A DNA stretch of 64,000 bases from Paralithodes platypus (GCA_032716605.1 CM064523.1:38932215-38996214); one strand, 5' to 3'; counted from the first letter of the stretch, positions 1-9,805 are shown. Notes: generated by a model from the letters alone, not told the origin. A program made the numbers and translations.

Positions 1-300
1 AAGTGCGAAAAAGAACACCTTGAGATGGTTCGGCCATGTGGAACGTATGGGAAGCGAGAGAATGACTAAGAGCGTGTACGAGTGAGGTGGAAGGACAGAG
101 GGAGAAATAAACCGAGAGAGAGGTGGAAGGATGGAGTTAAGAAGTATATGCGTGAAAGCGGTGCTGGATGGGAGGAGGGGCGTCGACTGACTGGGGACAG
201 AGGTGCATAGGGGTGTTTCGTTCGTGGCCAATCCTTCGGGGATCAAGCTGCACCAAGGGGTGGACCGAGTAAGACCTGGGATCGGACTATACGTGCCGAT
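1..300 (+). pseudogene. 3' end of an RTE-like LINE, reverse transcriptase C-terminus
   Basis: Plus-strand translation gives the RWFGHVERM motif followed by a charged segment and the shared 3' sequence with CTTCGGGGATCA near 235. The longer copy at 3298-4467 has the same C-terminal part and the same order of motifs, so this is the tail of the same family cut by the window edge. It has in-frame stops, for example soon after the SVYE residues near 85. The RWFGH...RGRPxxRW style of tail is known from endonuclease-reverse transcriptase LINEs. The clade (RTE-like) is inferred from RT motifs in the longer copies. Confidence 0.75.
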
Positions 301-447
301 CTCAAATAAAAAAACTTGACAAGTAAAGCATCCCTTAACAGGGTTGCCTGGAACGCCGCCATTAGGAAAAGAGACTGAAACTGCACATCTGTGTGGAGCA
401 CTCAGTCTTAAAATGTTATGTACGTATGTATGTATAAATCTGAAGAG

Positions 448-1566
448 CAAATTTTTTTTTTTTTTTTTTTTTTTTAATAGACAATGAACGGAGGAAGGAA
501 AAACACAGATAAAACAAAAAGGTCCATGTGCCTAAAGGCATCCTCCATTCATAAAATGTTTGTAACTGGATTAAACATTTGTAGATTGTAAGTTTGTGGA
601 AAGCAATTCGAGGTAAGTGAATTCCAAAGAGTAAATGAAAGGGATAAATGAATTCTGATAAGCAGAAGTTCTGCATTGTGGAGGAGAGTAAATTCATGGG
701 CGCTCTCAGCTGCCCTAGTTCTACGGGGAAAGATGTGGAGAGGCGGCACAATTGAAGCAAGTTCCTCGGAACAATTGCTGTGAAAATATCTGTAGAATAA
801 TGCAAGGGATGCAACGTTTCTTCGTATGGATAATGTAGGAAGGTCCTGTGTGATTGCAGGGTTATTGATTAATCTAATAGCTTTATTTTGAATTTTGTCC
901 AACTGCCTCAATGCAACCACTTCCACTCCACAGAGGTGAACAGTAATCCATCTGAGAACGCACATGACTTATATATATTACGGCCAACTGCTCGTCAGTG
1001 AAGAATTCTCGAACTCTGTACAGGAGTCCCAGTTTTTTAGAGGCATTCTTAGCAATGCTTCTAACATAATGTATCCAGCTCAAGTTAGTAGTTAATGTTA
1101 CACCGAGAATGTCAATACTAGGGGAAGTGGGAATATTTACATCATTAAAAAATATATGGGAGTCAGTGAGATTCTGTCGGTTAGAAAATTGAATGTACAG
1201 TACTTGGTTTTCTGTGCATTAAAGGAACCTAGATTCTTTTTTCCCCATTCTTCAATTCTAGAAAGGTCCTGGTTCAGAGAAATTGCAGTGTTTATTTTTG
1301 AATTTGTAAGATCGGGATGGGTGAAAGAATTGGTAAATGTGAAGGAACTGTGGAGTGTTGAGTCATCTGCGTAGGAATGTATTGGATTATGAGTGGTAGA
1401 TATGAGATCATTGATATCTATTTAGGCATTTTCAGTCAGTATTGCTGGGTAAAGGGTTAACATATTAATCTTTTGGAGTATTTCTTCCATTTATTTATCC
1501 TGTTAGTGAGTTTTATTGATTTCAGTGCTACTGTAGTGGTATTTGGTGTAATTTTACATATTGTAG
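448..1566 (-). mobile_element. 5'-truncated jockey-like LINE with poly(A) tail and 14-bp target duplication
   Basis: The minus strand encodes the C-terminal third of a reverse transcriptase. The catalytic YADD box lies at 1362-1373 and is followed by ILGVTLTTNLSW near 1075-1105, a Lys/Arg-rich thumb region, then the LWNSL tail motif. It ends in a run of 20 or more A residues (T on plus at 452-475). ATAAATCTGAAGAG occurs at 434-447 and again at 1567-1580, which fits a 14-bp target-site duplication of a poly(A) LINE truncated at its 5' end. The stretch 1430-1566 inside the bracket does not translate as RT, so the true 5' boundary could be nearer 1425. Confidence 0.75.
549..1425 (-). pseudogene. 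Reverse transcriptase fragment (YADD to C-terminus) of the jockey-like LINE
   Basis: This is the RT palm end, thumb and tail of a jockey-type ORF2. Visible blocks in order are INDLIS and YADDSTLHSS (1362-1410), the DILGVTL block (about 1100), the LGLLYRVREFF block (about 1015-1040), a block ending in the residues YCSPLW, and the tail IRRNVASLALFYRYF followed by the LWNSL motif. The frame changes at about 965, within the SG-IEA block. No endonuclease or early RT motifs remain. It copies nothing on its own. Its neighbour on the plus strand at 1640 belongs to a different family. Confidence 0.75.
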
Positions 1567-1634
1567 ATAAATCTGAAGAGGACATGCAATATATTTGGGC
1601 ATTTTCAGTCAGTATTGCTGGGGAAACGGTTAGC
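1424..1634. repeat. Short direct repeat, about 38 bp, 173 bp apart
   Basis: The sequence around GCATTTTCAGTCAGTATTGC at 1427-1464 recurs at about 1600-1634 with few differences. It brackets the right end of the jockey-like insertion. It may be a local duplication of target DNA older than the insertion. Confidence 0.6.
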
Positions 1635-1639
1635 ATACT

Positions 1640-2515
1640 GTAGTCATCTTAGGAAGGGAAGAGGATGTGTAGCTCAGATTTTTGCCCGGAAATGTGTTGT
1701 GGAGAAATATCTGGAGAAGCGACAAAAGTTGTATGCTGCATTTATGGAGTTGGAGAAGACCTATGACAGAATTGATAGAGAAGGTATGTGGAAAGTACCG
1801 GTACCGGTACTGAAAATATACGGAGTAGATGGCAAGTTGCTGAAAGCAATTAAGAGCATGTATGAGGGTGCAAAGGTGTCAGTATGTGTGGATAATTAAC
1901 AGAGCGAGTTCTTTAATCTGAATGTTGGGTTAAAGCAAGGGTGTATGTGATGTCCCGATGGTTGTTCAATATATACCAGTACAGTATATGGATGGAGTCA
2001 TGAAAGAAATACAAGGAAGAGCAGCGCACATTGGTGTACCGCTGATAAGGGAAGGAAACGAGTGGAAGTTGCCTCAACAGTACAGTACCGGTACTACTGT
2101 TGCTGACAACACAGTTCTGATGAGCGATAGTGCATGGGAGTTGCAGGGTCAGGTAAATATGTTTGGAACAGTGTGTGAAAAACGGAATCTGGAGGTAAAT
2201 GCTAGGAAGAGCAATATTATGGTCATTGAAAGGGGTGCAACCATAGAGTGTGAAGTGAGGTTGAACGGCTATGAAGAATATCAGCTCATTTAAGTATTTG
2301 GGCAGTGTGTTGAGTAAAGATGTGAGTAGGCCTATGGATGAAGAAGTGTGGGAGAAAGTGTAACAGGGGAAGAGCGTTGTAGGAACTCTGAAAGCAGTAA
2401 GAAGAAATAGGGTGATCAGCATGGAAGTAAAGAAGTCCTTGCATGACAGTGTGGTAATCCCGACATTGACTTATGGGAGGGAAGCATGGACGTTTCTGAC
2501 TGGGATTGATCATTG
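1640..2515 (+). pseudogene. Decayed RTE-like LINE reverse transcriptase, copy 2
   Basis: The plus strand carries a reverse transcriptase of the same family as 3298-4467, with many stops and frame changes. Recognisable in order are KGRGCV-QIF (about 1655), VEKYLEKRQKLY-AFMELEKTYDRIDREG (about 1700-1785), IYGVDGKLLKAIKSMYEGAKVSVCV (about 1820-1890), the SEFF/L-QGCVMSRWLFNIY block (about 1905-1970), and SFKYLGSVLSKD through EVKKSLHDSVVIP (about 2285-2460). It stops abruptly after LTYG-EAWTF near 2490, just before the outer inverted-repeat element at 2550. A GTACCGGTACCGGTAC run at 1796-1811 looks like local slippage. Confidence 0.75.
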
Positions 2516-2898
2516 ATAATCATCGGTTATGCTAGTTGGAAAATTAGAGGGGTAGAATGTAGAGTTCGGGTGTACCGCCAGCCTTGTTTACACTACGCGG
2601 AGCGGAGCGGCGGCGGATGCTGGCCATCATGTTCCCGTCTATTTGACTGCTTTTGGATACAATAATAGGTTGAGGGGGGTCACCTCCCCATGACATATTG
2701 TCATCATCATATATATTGCCAGCAGGAGGCAAATAACCGAAAAAAACGCCTTCAAAATAGACGCGAACTAAAGGCTGGTTCACACATAGCAGAGTCGGTG
2801 CGCGAGTCCAACACGAGTGATGAAATTTTGCTATTCAGCAATGACTCGTCGATACTCCTCAACACTCGTATAGACTCGTGCTACGCTCGTGTATACTC

Positions 2899-2991
2899 GA
2901 CACACTCGTGGGTACTCGCCACGGGGTCCAAAAATTTCATGCATGCATGACATTTTTGGGTCCCGTGGCAAGTACCCATGAGTGTGGCCTA
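2899..2991. repeat. Long near-perfect palindrome centred on GCATGC
   Basis: About 46 bases on each side of position 2943 are reverse complements with a few mismatches and essentially no spacer. The centre is CATGCATGCATG. The arms include CCACGGGGTCC on the left against GGGTCCCGTGG on the right. It could extrude as a cruciform or mark an inverted duplication inside the MITE. Confidence 0.8.
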
Positions 2992-3297
2992 AATATGTGT
3001 AGACTCGTGTACATACGTGTTTGACTCTGAATAACTCTTCGTTATTCGTGTTAACTCGTGTTGACTCGTGTAAACCTGTGTAACACTCTTTGGTGATTAG
3101 TCGCTTTTCGTCATCATTTCGACGTTGACGAAGCAACACGTGTCTACACGCAACAACACTTATGTAACACACATGCAACACGTATCAACAAGAGTAGAAA
3201 GCACGAATGTGAGTGCCAAAATTTGGTGCCCCCATGATGCCAGAGTTTACACGATTCAAACACAAGTGAAAACACGAGTAAACAAGAGTAAACACGA

Positions 3298-4467
3298 ATT
3301 GTGTTGTGGAGAAGTATCTGGAGAAGAAACAAAAGGTGTATGTTGCCTTTATGGATTTGGAGAAGGCCTATGACAGAGTGGATAGAGAAGGTTTGTGGAA
3401 AGTACTTAGAATATACGGAGTAGAGGGCAAGTTGCTGAAAGCAGTGAAGAGCATGTATGAGTGTGCAAAGGCGGCAGTACGTGTGGAGAGTGAGCAGAGC
3501 GAGTTCTTTGACCTGAATGTTGGTTTGAAACAGGGGTGTGTGATGTCCCCGTGGTTGTTTACTGTATATATGGATGGAGTTATGAAAGAAATACTATCAA
3601 GAGCAGTGGATGTTGGTGTATCGCTGAAAAGGGAGGAATTGAGTGGAAGCTACCTATACTGCTGTTTGCGGATGATACAGTTCTGACGAGTGATAATGAA
3701 TGGGAGTTGCAGGGTCTGGTAATGAGTTTGGAACAGTGTGCGAAAAACGGAATTTGAAGGTAAATACGGGGAAGAGCAAGGTTATGGTCTTCGAAAGGGG
3801 TGAAGTCACAGAGTGTGAGGTGAAGCTGAACGGTCAGGCTATGGAGATCGTCAACTCTTTTAAGTATCTGGGCAGTGTGTTGAGTAAAGGTGGGACTATG
3901 GATGAAGAGGTGCGGGAGAGGGTACAACAGGGGAAGAGGGTTGTAGGAACGCTAAAAGCAGTAACAAGAAATAGGGTGGTCAGTATGGAAGTGAAGAAGT
4001 CCTTGCATGACAGTGTGGTAATCCCGACCTGACTTACGGAAGCGAAGCATGGACGTTGGTTGAGAGACTTAGACCAAGAGTGAGAGCAGTGGAATGACTT
4101 AAGGAGTGCGTCGGAGTTACATGGAGGGATAGACAGACTAATGAGGAAGTAAGAAGGAGGTGTGGTGTGGAGGTAGATGTGCTGGAAAGTGTGAAAAGGA
4201 ACAACTTGAGATGGTTCGGCCATATGGAACGTATGGAAAGCGAGAGAATGACTAAGAGGGTGTACGAGAGCGAGGTGGAGGGACAGAGGGGGAGAGGTAG
4301 ACCGAATATGAGGTGGAAGGATGGAGTGAGGAACTACATGAACGAAGGCGGTGCTGGTTGGGGGGAGGGGCGTCGACTGACTGGGGACAGAGGTGCATGG
4401 GGGCGGTTCGTTCGTGGCCACCCCTTCGGGGATCACGGCGTCAGGCAATAGATAGATAGATAGATAG
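3298..4467 (+). mobile_element. 5'-truncated RTE-like LINE fragment with GATA tail and 8-bp target duplication
   Basis: The fragment is bounded by AAACACGA at 3290-3297 and 4468-4475, a perfect 8-bp target duplication. It ends in (GATA)n at 4448-4467, a simple-repeat 3' tail as known for RTE-type LINEs rather than poly(A). The 3' sequence, CTTCGGGGATCACGGCGTCA then GGCAATAGATAGATAG, also occurs at 20330-20375 and, inverted, at 42889-42950, so it marks the family's 3' end. It sits inside the Harbinger-like MITE. Confidence 0.85.
3306..4451 (+). pseudogene. Reverse transcriptase (motifs 2 to tail) of the RTE-like LINE, copy 3, least decayed
   Basis: This is an LINE ORF2 protein without its endonuclease. 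Blocks in order: YVAFMDLEKAYDRVDREG (about 3337-3390), the SEFFDLNVGLKQGCVMSPWL block (about 3497-3556), LFADDTVLTSD with the catalytic FADD at 3665-3676, KVNTGKSKVMVFERGE (about 3760-3800), SFKYLGSVLSKGG (about 3855), RVVSMEVKKSLHD and the tail LRWFGHMERM to RGRGRPNMRWKD (about 4205-4325). Frameshifts lie near 3645, 3700-3745 and 4030, so no full protein is made. Clade by motif resemblance only; a related group is possible. Confidence 0.8.
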
Positions 4468-5867
4468 AAACACGATCCACTGAGAAAAAAACACGAGTGT
4501 AACACGAAAAAGCAAGTGTCATTTGAAATACCGTTATTTCAAAAATGTAGGAAGAATCAACGAGAGTTTACACGGATGTAACACGAGTCAACACGTGTGC
4601 AACAGAGATCCAACGAGAGTCAACGCGTTGTCTTTCGTGTTGATCCGTATAAAAATTGTGTTGATCCGTGTAACAATCGCGTTGACTCGTCCATACTCTT
4701 TGTTTACGTGCCCTGGAATGTGGCCATTATTTTTCAAATTTTTGACACTCGTGTTGGGTTCGTGTTACACTCGTTTTGACCCTCAGTTACTCGTACAAAC
4801 TCTTGCATGAACACGTGTTGACTCGTATTGAATCGAGTTAACTCGTGTTACACTCGCCTTGACTCGGGAACAATTGCTACTCGTGGCCGACTCAGCCTCC
4901 AGCGACGGCGATAATCGACGAGTGTGACTCGTGTTGGACTCGCGCACCGACTCGGCTATGTGTGAACCAGCCTTTAACCACGGTGATCGACATATGTAAA
5001 CATTACGGCGGCGGTGGCGGCGTCGGACACTTGCGATAATGTTCCCTTTTATTTTGAATGCCATTGGATACAATAATATGTTGAGGGGGGGCTTTGCCCC
5101 CATGACGTGTTGTCATCATCATATATTGCCAGTAGGGGCAAAACCAAAAAAATTTCCGCAAAGCCCTCCCCTCAACATATTATTGTATCCAATGGCAGTC
5201 AAAATAGACGGGAAAATGATGGCAAGCTTCCGTCGCCGCTCTGCGCAGTGTAAACAATGGTGGTGGTACGCCCGAACTCTACATTCTACCCGGCTAGGCC
5301 TATATTATAGGCTACAATAAATAAGTAGGCTAGGCTATTTTTTCTATAGGCTATACCTAGTCTAATATTACAATTTAAGGTAGCATTCAAGTTGACTACA
5401 GCAGGACTTACCCTTGACCAGGTATAGGCTATCCTAGTGATTAATAGGCCTATACCCCTTTGAAATTACATTAGCCTAGTCTAACCTAACAACCATACCT
5501 AACCTATTATAGTAGGCTATTATGGGTTGCTCCCACACCCCAATTTTTGGTGTATTTGTCTATTTTGTCTGTGAAGTGGGAATTTTTTCAATTTGTCGAT
5601 AACGAAAATCCTCCATGCGGACTATAGCTTATGGAGAAAAATATGGCGAATCTATTGTTGCCTATTATCTCTAATAAATTGTTTCTCATAATGCTGCAGT
5701 AGTGTCGTTTAAAATACCAACCATTTAATTGTGTGCCGTTAAAAATGACCTAAATTAGGCTATAGGCTACTGGAAGATTAGAAGAATCTTTAAGAAAGAC
5801 TAGGTTAGGGTTATTGTCGTGCCAAAGCTAGATTATAGCCTAAACGGGAAGTGAAGATAAAATGAAA

Positions 5868-6075
5868 TATGCCGAAAAAAATCGACGTCATAATAGACGC
5901 GAAGTTAACCGCGACGATCGCCCTATGTAAACATGACGACCGTACACCCGGTAACTACATCCATCCCATTAAAAGTTACTGTGGGACACCAAATATGTTG
6001 AGGGGGTCTCTGCGGCTCTGCCCCCCCACGTCGGCCTGTCACGTATTATGATGTACGGTAAGTCATCATCATCTG
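5868..6075 (-). repeat. Partial copy of the GATACAATAATATGTTGAGG inverted-repeat family
   Basis: It carries GACGCGAAGTTAACCGCGAC (compare 12163-12200 on the other strand), GTAAACATGACGACCGTACA and GTTGAGGGGG followed by a run of C, ending with CATCATCAT. Its outer edge (ACCCGGTAACTACATCCATC) is the reverse complement of 10918-10945, which helps define one end of the family. Confidence 0.65.
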
Positions 6076-6479
6076 TGCTAATTCATAGGATCCCCAATTA
6101 AGGACAAAGTCAATCAACAGACGAAATAAGCTCCCAAATTACAATAACATAGTGGCCCGCCGTTTATGGGCGACTTTTTACACGTCATTTTAAATGTTAC
6201 TTTCCTGCCCTGGTCTAGGCCTAATAGATTTTCCAAAGAATCAAACTTAAATTAAAAGGAAGTAGCCTAGCCTACAGTTTATAGGAAGGCTATTCCAACA
6301 TGCATTCCAGAACTTAGGCTAGCCTAGGCCTAGGCTATATGAAAATTTGTGGGTGGTCTGCCAAAAAAGAATCACTAGGCCTATTAGGCTATGGGTAGGC
6401 TAGTATGGGGTGCATTTTGCAAATTTTCTGAACTCTTAGGCCTAGGCTAGGCTAAATTAAAACTCACAAAATCTGAGTA

Positions 6480-7010
6480 AAACCAACACTAGAATTTTGT
6501 CTTGTCTTGTCTTGGGGCAACCTCAGGCGAATACTCGCCCACTCCGGCCCTACCGTAGTCGCGGAGATCCTATGTCACAATTAAATTAGTTTATAGTTAA
6601 GGTTAAAATTCACCACCGTGTCACTTTCATTCTAGGTCATTCGTAGAACCGTAACACTGTAAAGGCAACAACCCAATAGCAGGTCATCAGGTGGTGAACC
6701 AGAGACCTACAAACCACGGTAATAGGGCCAGAGCAATGTCTTGAAGCGAGGTGCCCTTATCAACCAACCCCAGACAATCCAGTAGGAGCTGTCGGAAGGA
6801 ATCCATCTTTGAAGCCAGAAAGGGACGCCCATCCACATGCTCAGTAATGGGACGAGGGGAGGCTTAGGAGGCATATGTAGAACGACCAGATGTAGGATGT
6901 GGAGGGGAAGGGATACCGTACGACGATACATGGGATGCGGAGACAGCGGAGGGAAGAGCTCGTCAAAGTCATACGGTTCCTCAGGACCTCAACAATAACC
7001 GGGGGACGGC
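6480..7010 (-). other. Unrecognised partly open region of unusual composition
   Basis: Between 6500 and 7010 the AGGCCTA words vanish and GC content rises. On the minus strand one frame stays open for 74 codons (6707-6931). A different minus frame reads HVDGRPFLASKMDSFRQLLL then DCLGLVDKGTSLQDIALALL (about 6840-6715), which looks protein-like. A single frame change near 6850 would join the two. I do not recognise the family. It could be an old transposon ORF or chance. Confidence 0.3.
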
Positions 7011-7015
7011 CGGTG

Positions 7016-7190
7016 CGGGCAATGGTCGATCGCCGTAGTTAATATAAGTTCGCGTCTACTTTGACGGCGATTTTTGTTGTAGTTAGGCTAGGCCTAGGCT
7101 ATTTGCCCCCTGCTGGCAATATATATGATGATGACAATATGTCATGGGGGGCGATTGACCCCCTCAACATATTATTGTATCCAACGATCT
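7016..7190 (-). repeat. Copy of the inverted-repeat family (GATACAATAATATGTTGAGG core)
   Basis: It starts with TCGATCGCCGTAGTTAATAT, passes through GTTCGCGTCTACTTTGACGG and TTTGCCCCCTGCTGGCAATA, and ends in CCCCTCAACATATTATTGTA at 7158-7177. An AGGCCTA-rich insert separates the first two blocks. Confidence 0.7.
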
Positions 7191-7262
7191 CTAACCTCTG
7201 TATCTCAAAAAGGGCTAGAGCAAATTGGCTGTAAATTTCCACATCTAGGCTATTCCTTGACA
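7190..7262 (+). repeat. Dispersed repeat D1, copy 1
   Basis: TAACCTCTGTATCTCAAAAA followed by GGGCTAGAGCAAATTGGCTG and TTCCACATCTAGGCTATTCC. It is shared with 12290-12500 and 50245-50395. In the first two copies it directly follows the inverted-repeat family, so the two may travel together. Confidence 0.7.
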
Positions 7263-7549
7263 GATTTGCTCCCTCCAATTAATATTTATTAGCATAAATT
7301 CAGCCTAGTTTAGCCTATAAAACAAAAACTAACATTTGTTTAGCCTAGGCCTACATATAAAAAGAAAAAACCCACTCGTACTGCAATTATAAGCATAAAT
7401 ATGAGTATCTAAGTTACAAAGCAAATGGGTTTGTATAGCCTAACATAAACCATAAAATTGTCATCTTTCAACTGTTGAGGTCATAAATATAAAAAAATCT
7501 AATACATTAGGAAAAAATGCGTTAAGAGTTGTGTTAGCGGGTCTATCGT

Positions 7550-7765
7550 CCCCTTTCTTTACGTAGTCGCACGCTCGCAGTTACATTCGCGTCTAATTTG
7601 ACTGTGGTTATTTGCCCCTGCTGGTGATATAGATGATGATGACAATAAGTCATAGGGGGATAAAGCCCCTTCAACCCATTATTGTATCTCACGGCCAGGC
7701 GTTGGGTAAATTGTTTTGTTACCGGCCGGCGGATTGAGGGTGGCTTTACCAAGTTTACCCCAGCA
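7550..7765 (-). repeat. Copy of the inverted-repeat family
   Basis: Minus-strand order is the core with GTTGAAGGGGC (about 7660-7690), CTATGACTTATTGTCATCAT, CCAGCAGGGGCAAATAACC, then GTCAAATTAGACGCGAATGT. It is diverged from the other copies, with CCCATTATTGTATCTCACGG in place of CATATTATTGTATCCAATGG. Confidence 0.65.
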
Positions 7766-8325
7766 GTTAAATTAGAAGCGAATGTAGGCCTAACTGTGAG
7801 CGTGCAACTAGGCTATATAAACAAAGCTTTTGGTATGCCCACAACTACAACTCTTACCAAAACTGCAATTAGCCTATTTTGTTTTGTTTTTTCAGTCTAG
7901 GCTAAATTATTTAGCTGCAATTAGCCTAGCCTATTTTTGTTTGTTCTTTCAGTCTAGGCTAAATTGTGGTAGGCTAGGTTAAATTCTTTAACATGTGTAC
8001 TATTGTGTAGGCCTGTGCTTTCCAATAGAAGTAAAAATATGTAGCATAGCCTAATGCAATTTTACTAAAACCCAAGCCTACCTGAATATAGCCCTATGCA
8101 GAGCTCAAAAGCAAAAAAAAAAAAAAATATGTTGAGCAGTGAAATAAAATTAAGCTAGGCCTAGGCCTGGTTTCTCATAGGCCTAATAACCTAATGAAGT
8201 ATACTATAGCCTAACCTAATTTAAGTTATTTCACAAAATACTAATAGGCCTACCCAGCCCTCCTCATGCATTATTTTCCATTATAAAATAAGTTTGTGAT
8301 ACACTACGAAAGATTATTCAACATG

Positions 8326-8640
8326 GAATTTGAATGGAATAGAGAAGATTAGCAACGAAAAGCCAATACTCCCCCCTCCCTGTGATTGTGCCAGCTTTTG
8401 TAAGCAGTGCAATAACTTAATGAAGAACAGAAAAGCTGCAGGATGCTCTGGCATTCTAGCCGAGATGATTAAGGTCTCAGGTGAGAAAGGAGTAGGTGTG
8501 TTCAATGAGCTAATTAACTTCATCATCAGAGAGGAAGTAATCTCTGATGAATGGCACAAAAGTATATTACAGTATATACTGTATACGAGCAAAGGGGACT
8601 CATTGGATAGGGAAAATTATAGGGCCTGAAAATACTTGAT
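8326..8640 (+). pseudogene. RTE-like LINE fragment, segment upstream of the RT core
   Basis: The frame reads NNLMKNRKAAGCSGILAEMI then EVISDEWHKSILQYILYTSK and GDSLDRENYRA. This is the LINE block KxGKAAGPSGI(V)AEML ... GDxLDxxNYRxI that precedes the RT fingers. It is open for 99 codons without a full RT downstream in frame. What follows (8640-9240) is the same LINE in broken, rearranged pieces. Confidence 0.7.
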
Positions 8641-9240
8641 CAAGTCATGAAGGTCTGTGAGAAAGTCTTTGAAGGTATGATATTGACGATATGCAGTTTG
8701 GTTTCATGCTAGGACACGGCACAATTCAAGTCATGAAGGTATTTGTGTGATAATGAAGACGTATGAGGACTCACAAACGGCAGTGAGGGTGAAAGATGTA
8801 CCGGTACTGAGTGATGAGTTTTCAGTTCGCGTCGGAGTCCACCAGGGCTCTGTGTTAATGAAGCCCTTTCCTCTTTTTTTTTTTTTATGGTTCTGGAGGC
8901 ACTATCTGGTGATTTCAGAGTTGGGCTCCCCTGGGAACTGCTATAAGGGTCCTGAAAATGCTTGACTAAGTCATGAAGGTCTGTGAGAGAGTCTTAGAAG
9001 GTATGATAAGGGAAAGATACTGTATGTACTGTATGTACTTAAAAGATAGGGATCTGATGTTCTGTTTGCAGACCGCTGAGACCGGGAGAAGGCCTTTGAT
9101 AAGGTGGCCAGAGAAGTTGTGCAGTAGGCTAGGAGAAAACTTGGCGTCGAGGAGTGGCTGGTGCATGTGATAATGAAGATGTACGAGGACTCACGAACGG
9201 TAGTGAGGGTGAAAGGTGTACAGCTGAGTGAGGGACATAT
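8640..9240 (+). pseudogene. Scrambled, partly duplicated RTE-like RT pieces
   Basis: Three short RT blocks recur: MKVCE(K/R)V(F/L)EGMI (8646 and 8971), the MKTYEDSQTAVRVK type block (8747 and about 9171), and LSDEFSVRVGVHQGSV with the WFWRHYLVIS tail (8806-8925). GVHQGSVL is the RT motif before the catalytic box. EKAFDKVARE occurs near 9086-9115 in another frame. The order and repetition are not those of one element, so this is a rearranged tandem duplicate. Confidence 0.6.
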
Positions 9241-9469
9241 ACAGTACTTCTTGTTGAGGATATAGGGTAGTGAAGCTGTGAAGCTTATGTCACCCTATCC
9301 GGGCGGAAAGGACCCCAGGGTGGAGAGGTTTCACAGGGAGGACGGGGACATCGTAGATTTCAGGGGAGGGCACCCATGCCCCGCAGTCGACGGAGACGCC
9401 CCGCCAACCTCAGGAACTTCTTCGTTAGCAGGAGGACCTTGGATTGACATACAGTACGGTACTAGATAT

Positions 9470-9600
9470 TTGGTAAGGGTTAGCTTTATATCCCATGTAC
9501 TGGTTACTAGGGACATATACTAGGTGTTATGTGAAGGTTAGTTTTGTATCCAAAGTACTGGGTACTAGGGACATATACTAGATGTTACGTGAGGGTACTG
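9470..9600 (+). repeat. 58-bp minisatellite, about two units
   Basis: Units contain GTACTGGGTACTAGGGACAT then ATACTAGGTGTTAYGTGAGG and GTTAGTTTTGTATCC. The longer array of the same unit is at 10590-10858. Confidence 0.75.
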
Positions 9601-9805
9601 AGTGATGAGTTTTCAGTTCGCGTCGGAGTCCAACAGGGAAGTGTGTTAATTAAGCCCTCTCCTCTTTTTTATGGTTCTGGAGGCACTATCTAGTGATTTC
9701 AGAGTTAGGCTCCCATTGCAACTGCTATAAGAGGCCTGAAAATGCTTGGCCAAGTCATGAAGGTCTGTGAGTGTGAGAGAGTCTTTGAAGGTATGATAAC
9801 TTCAT
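9595..9805 (+). pseudogene. RTE-like RT piece, third partial copy
   Basis: VLSDEFSVRVGVQQGSVLIK followed by a degenerate FYGSGGT and MKVCE-ERVFEGMIT. It matches 8806-8990 closely in DNA, including AGTTTTCAGTTCGCGTCGGA. It is cut on the right by the TIR element at 9836. Confidence 0.6.

Larger units (their letters stand above)
2772..4973. mobile_element. Non-autonomous Harbinger-like MITE with 49-bp terminal inverted repeats
   Basis: The first 47-49 bases from 2770 match the reverse complement of 4926-4974 with one mismatch; both begin AGGCTGGTTCACACATAGC. PIF/Harbinger elements have such AGGCTGGTT-type ends and 3-bp TWA target duplications. Here TAA flanks both ends (2769-2771, 4975-4977), and the uninterrupted target GAAC-TTAA-CCACGG is visible at 12170-12190 on the opposite strand. 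One T differs, so TAA versus TTAA is not settled. The interior is made of degenerate ACTCGTGT words in alternating orientation and has no transposase. It is split by the RTE-like insertion at 3298-4467. Confidence 0.75.
2550..5291. mobile_element. Outer inverted-repeat (foldback-like) element hosting two nested insertions
   Basis: Its ends are inverted copies: 2550-2660 reads like the reverse complement of 5180-5291. Both share GGGTAGAATGTAGAGTTCGG, then a GTTTACACT block, a GC-rich GAGCGGCG block and the CCCGTCTATTTTGACTG block. Inside, the core word TTGGATACAATAATATGTTG appears once in each orientation (about 5053 plus, 5172-5195 minus) and in variant form at 2652. No coding capacity is visible outside the nested elements. 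Other windows of the same family occur at 5868-6075, 7016-7190, 7550-7765, 10918-10985 and 11790-12300. No known superfamily is recognised and no clear target duplication was found. Confidence 0.65.
5292..8310. repeat. AT-rich region saturated with AGGCCTA / TAGGCTA words
   Basis: Apart from the repeat copies listed separately, this stretch is AT-rich sequence carrying dozens of copies of TAGGCCTA, TAGGCTA and TAGCCTA, in no fixed period. The same words appear at 12340-12510 and 13900-14220. No gene, splice-like exon or long frame was found. I read it as a compositional repeat characteristic of this genome rather than a functional array. Confidence 0.6.
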
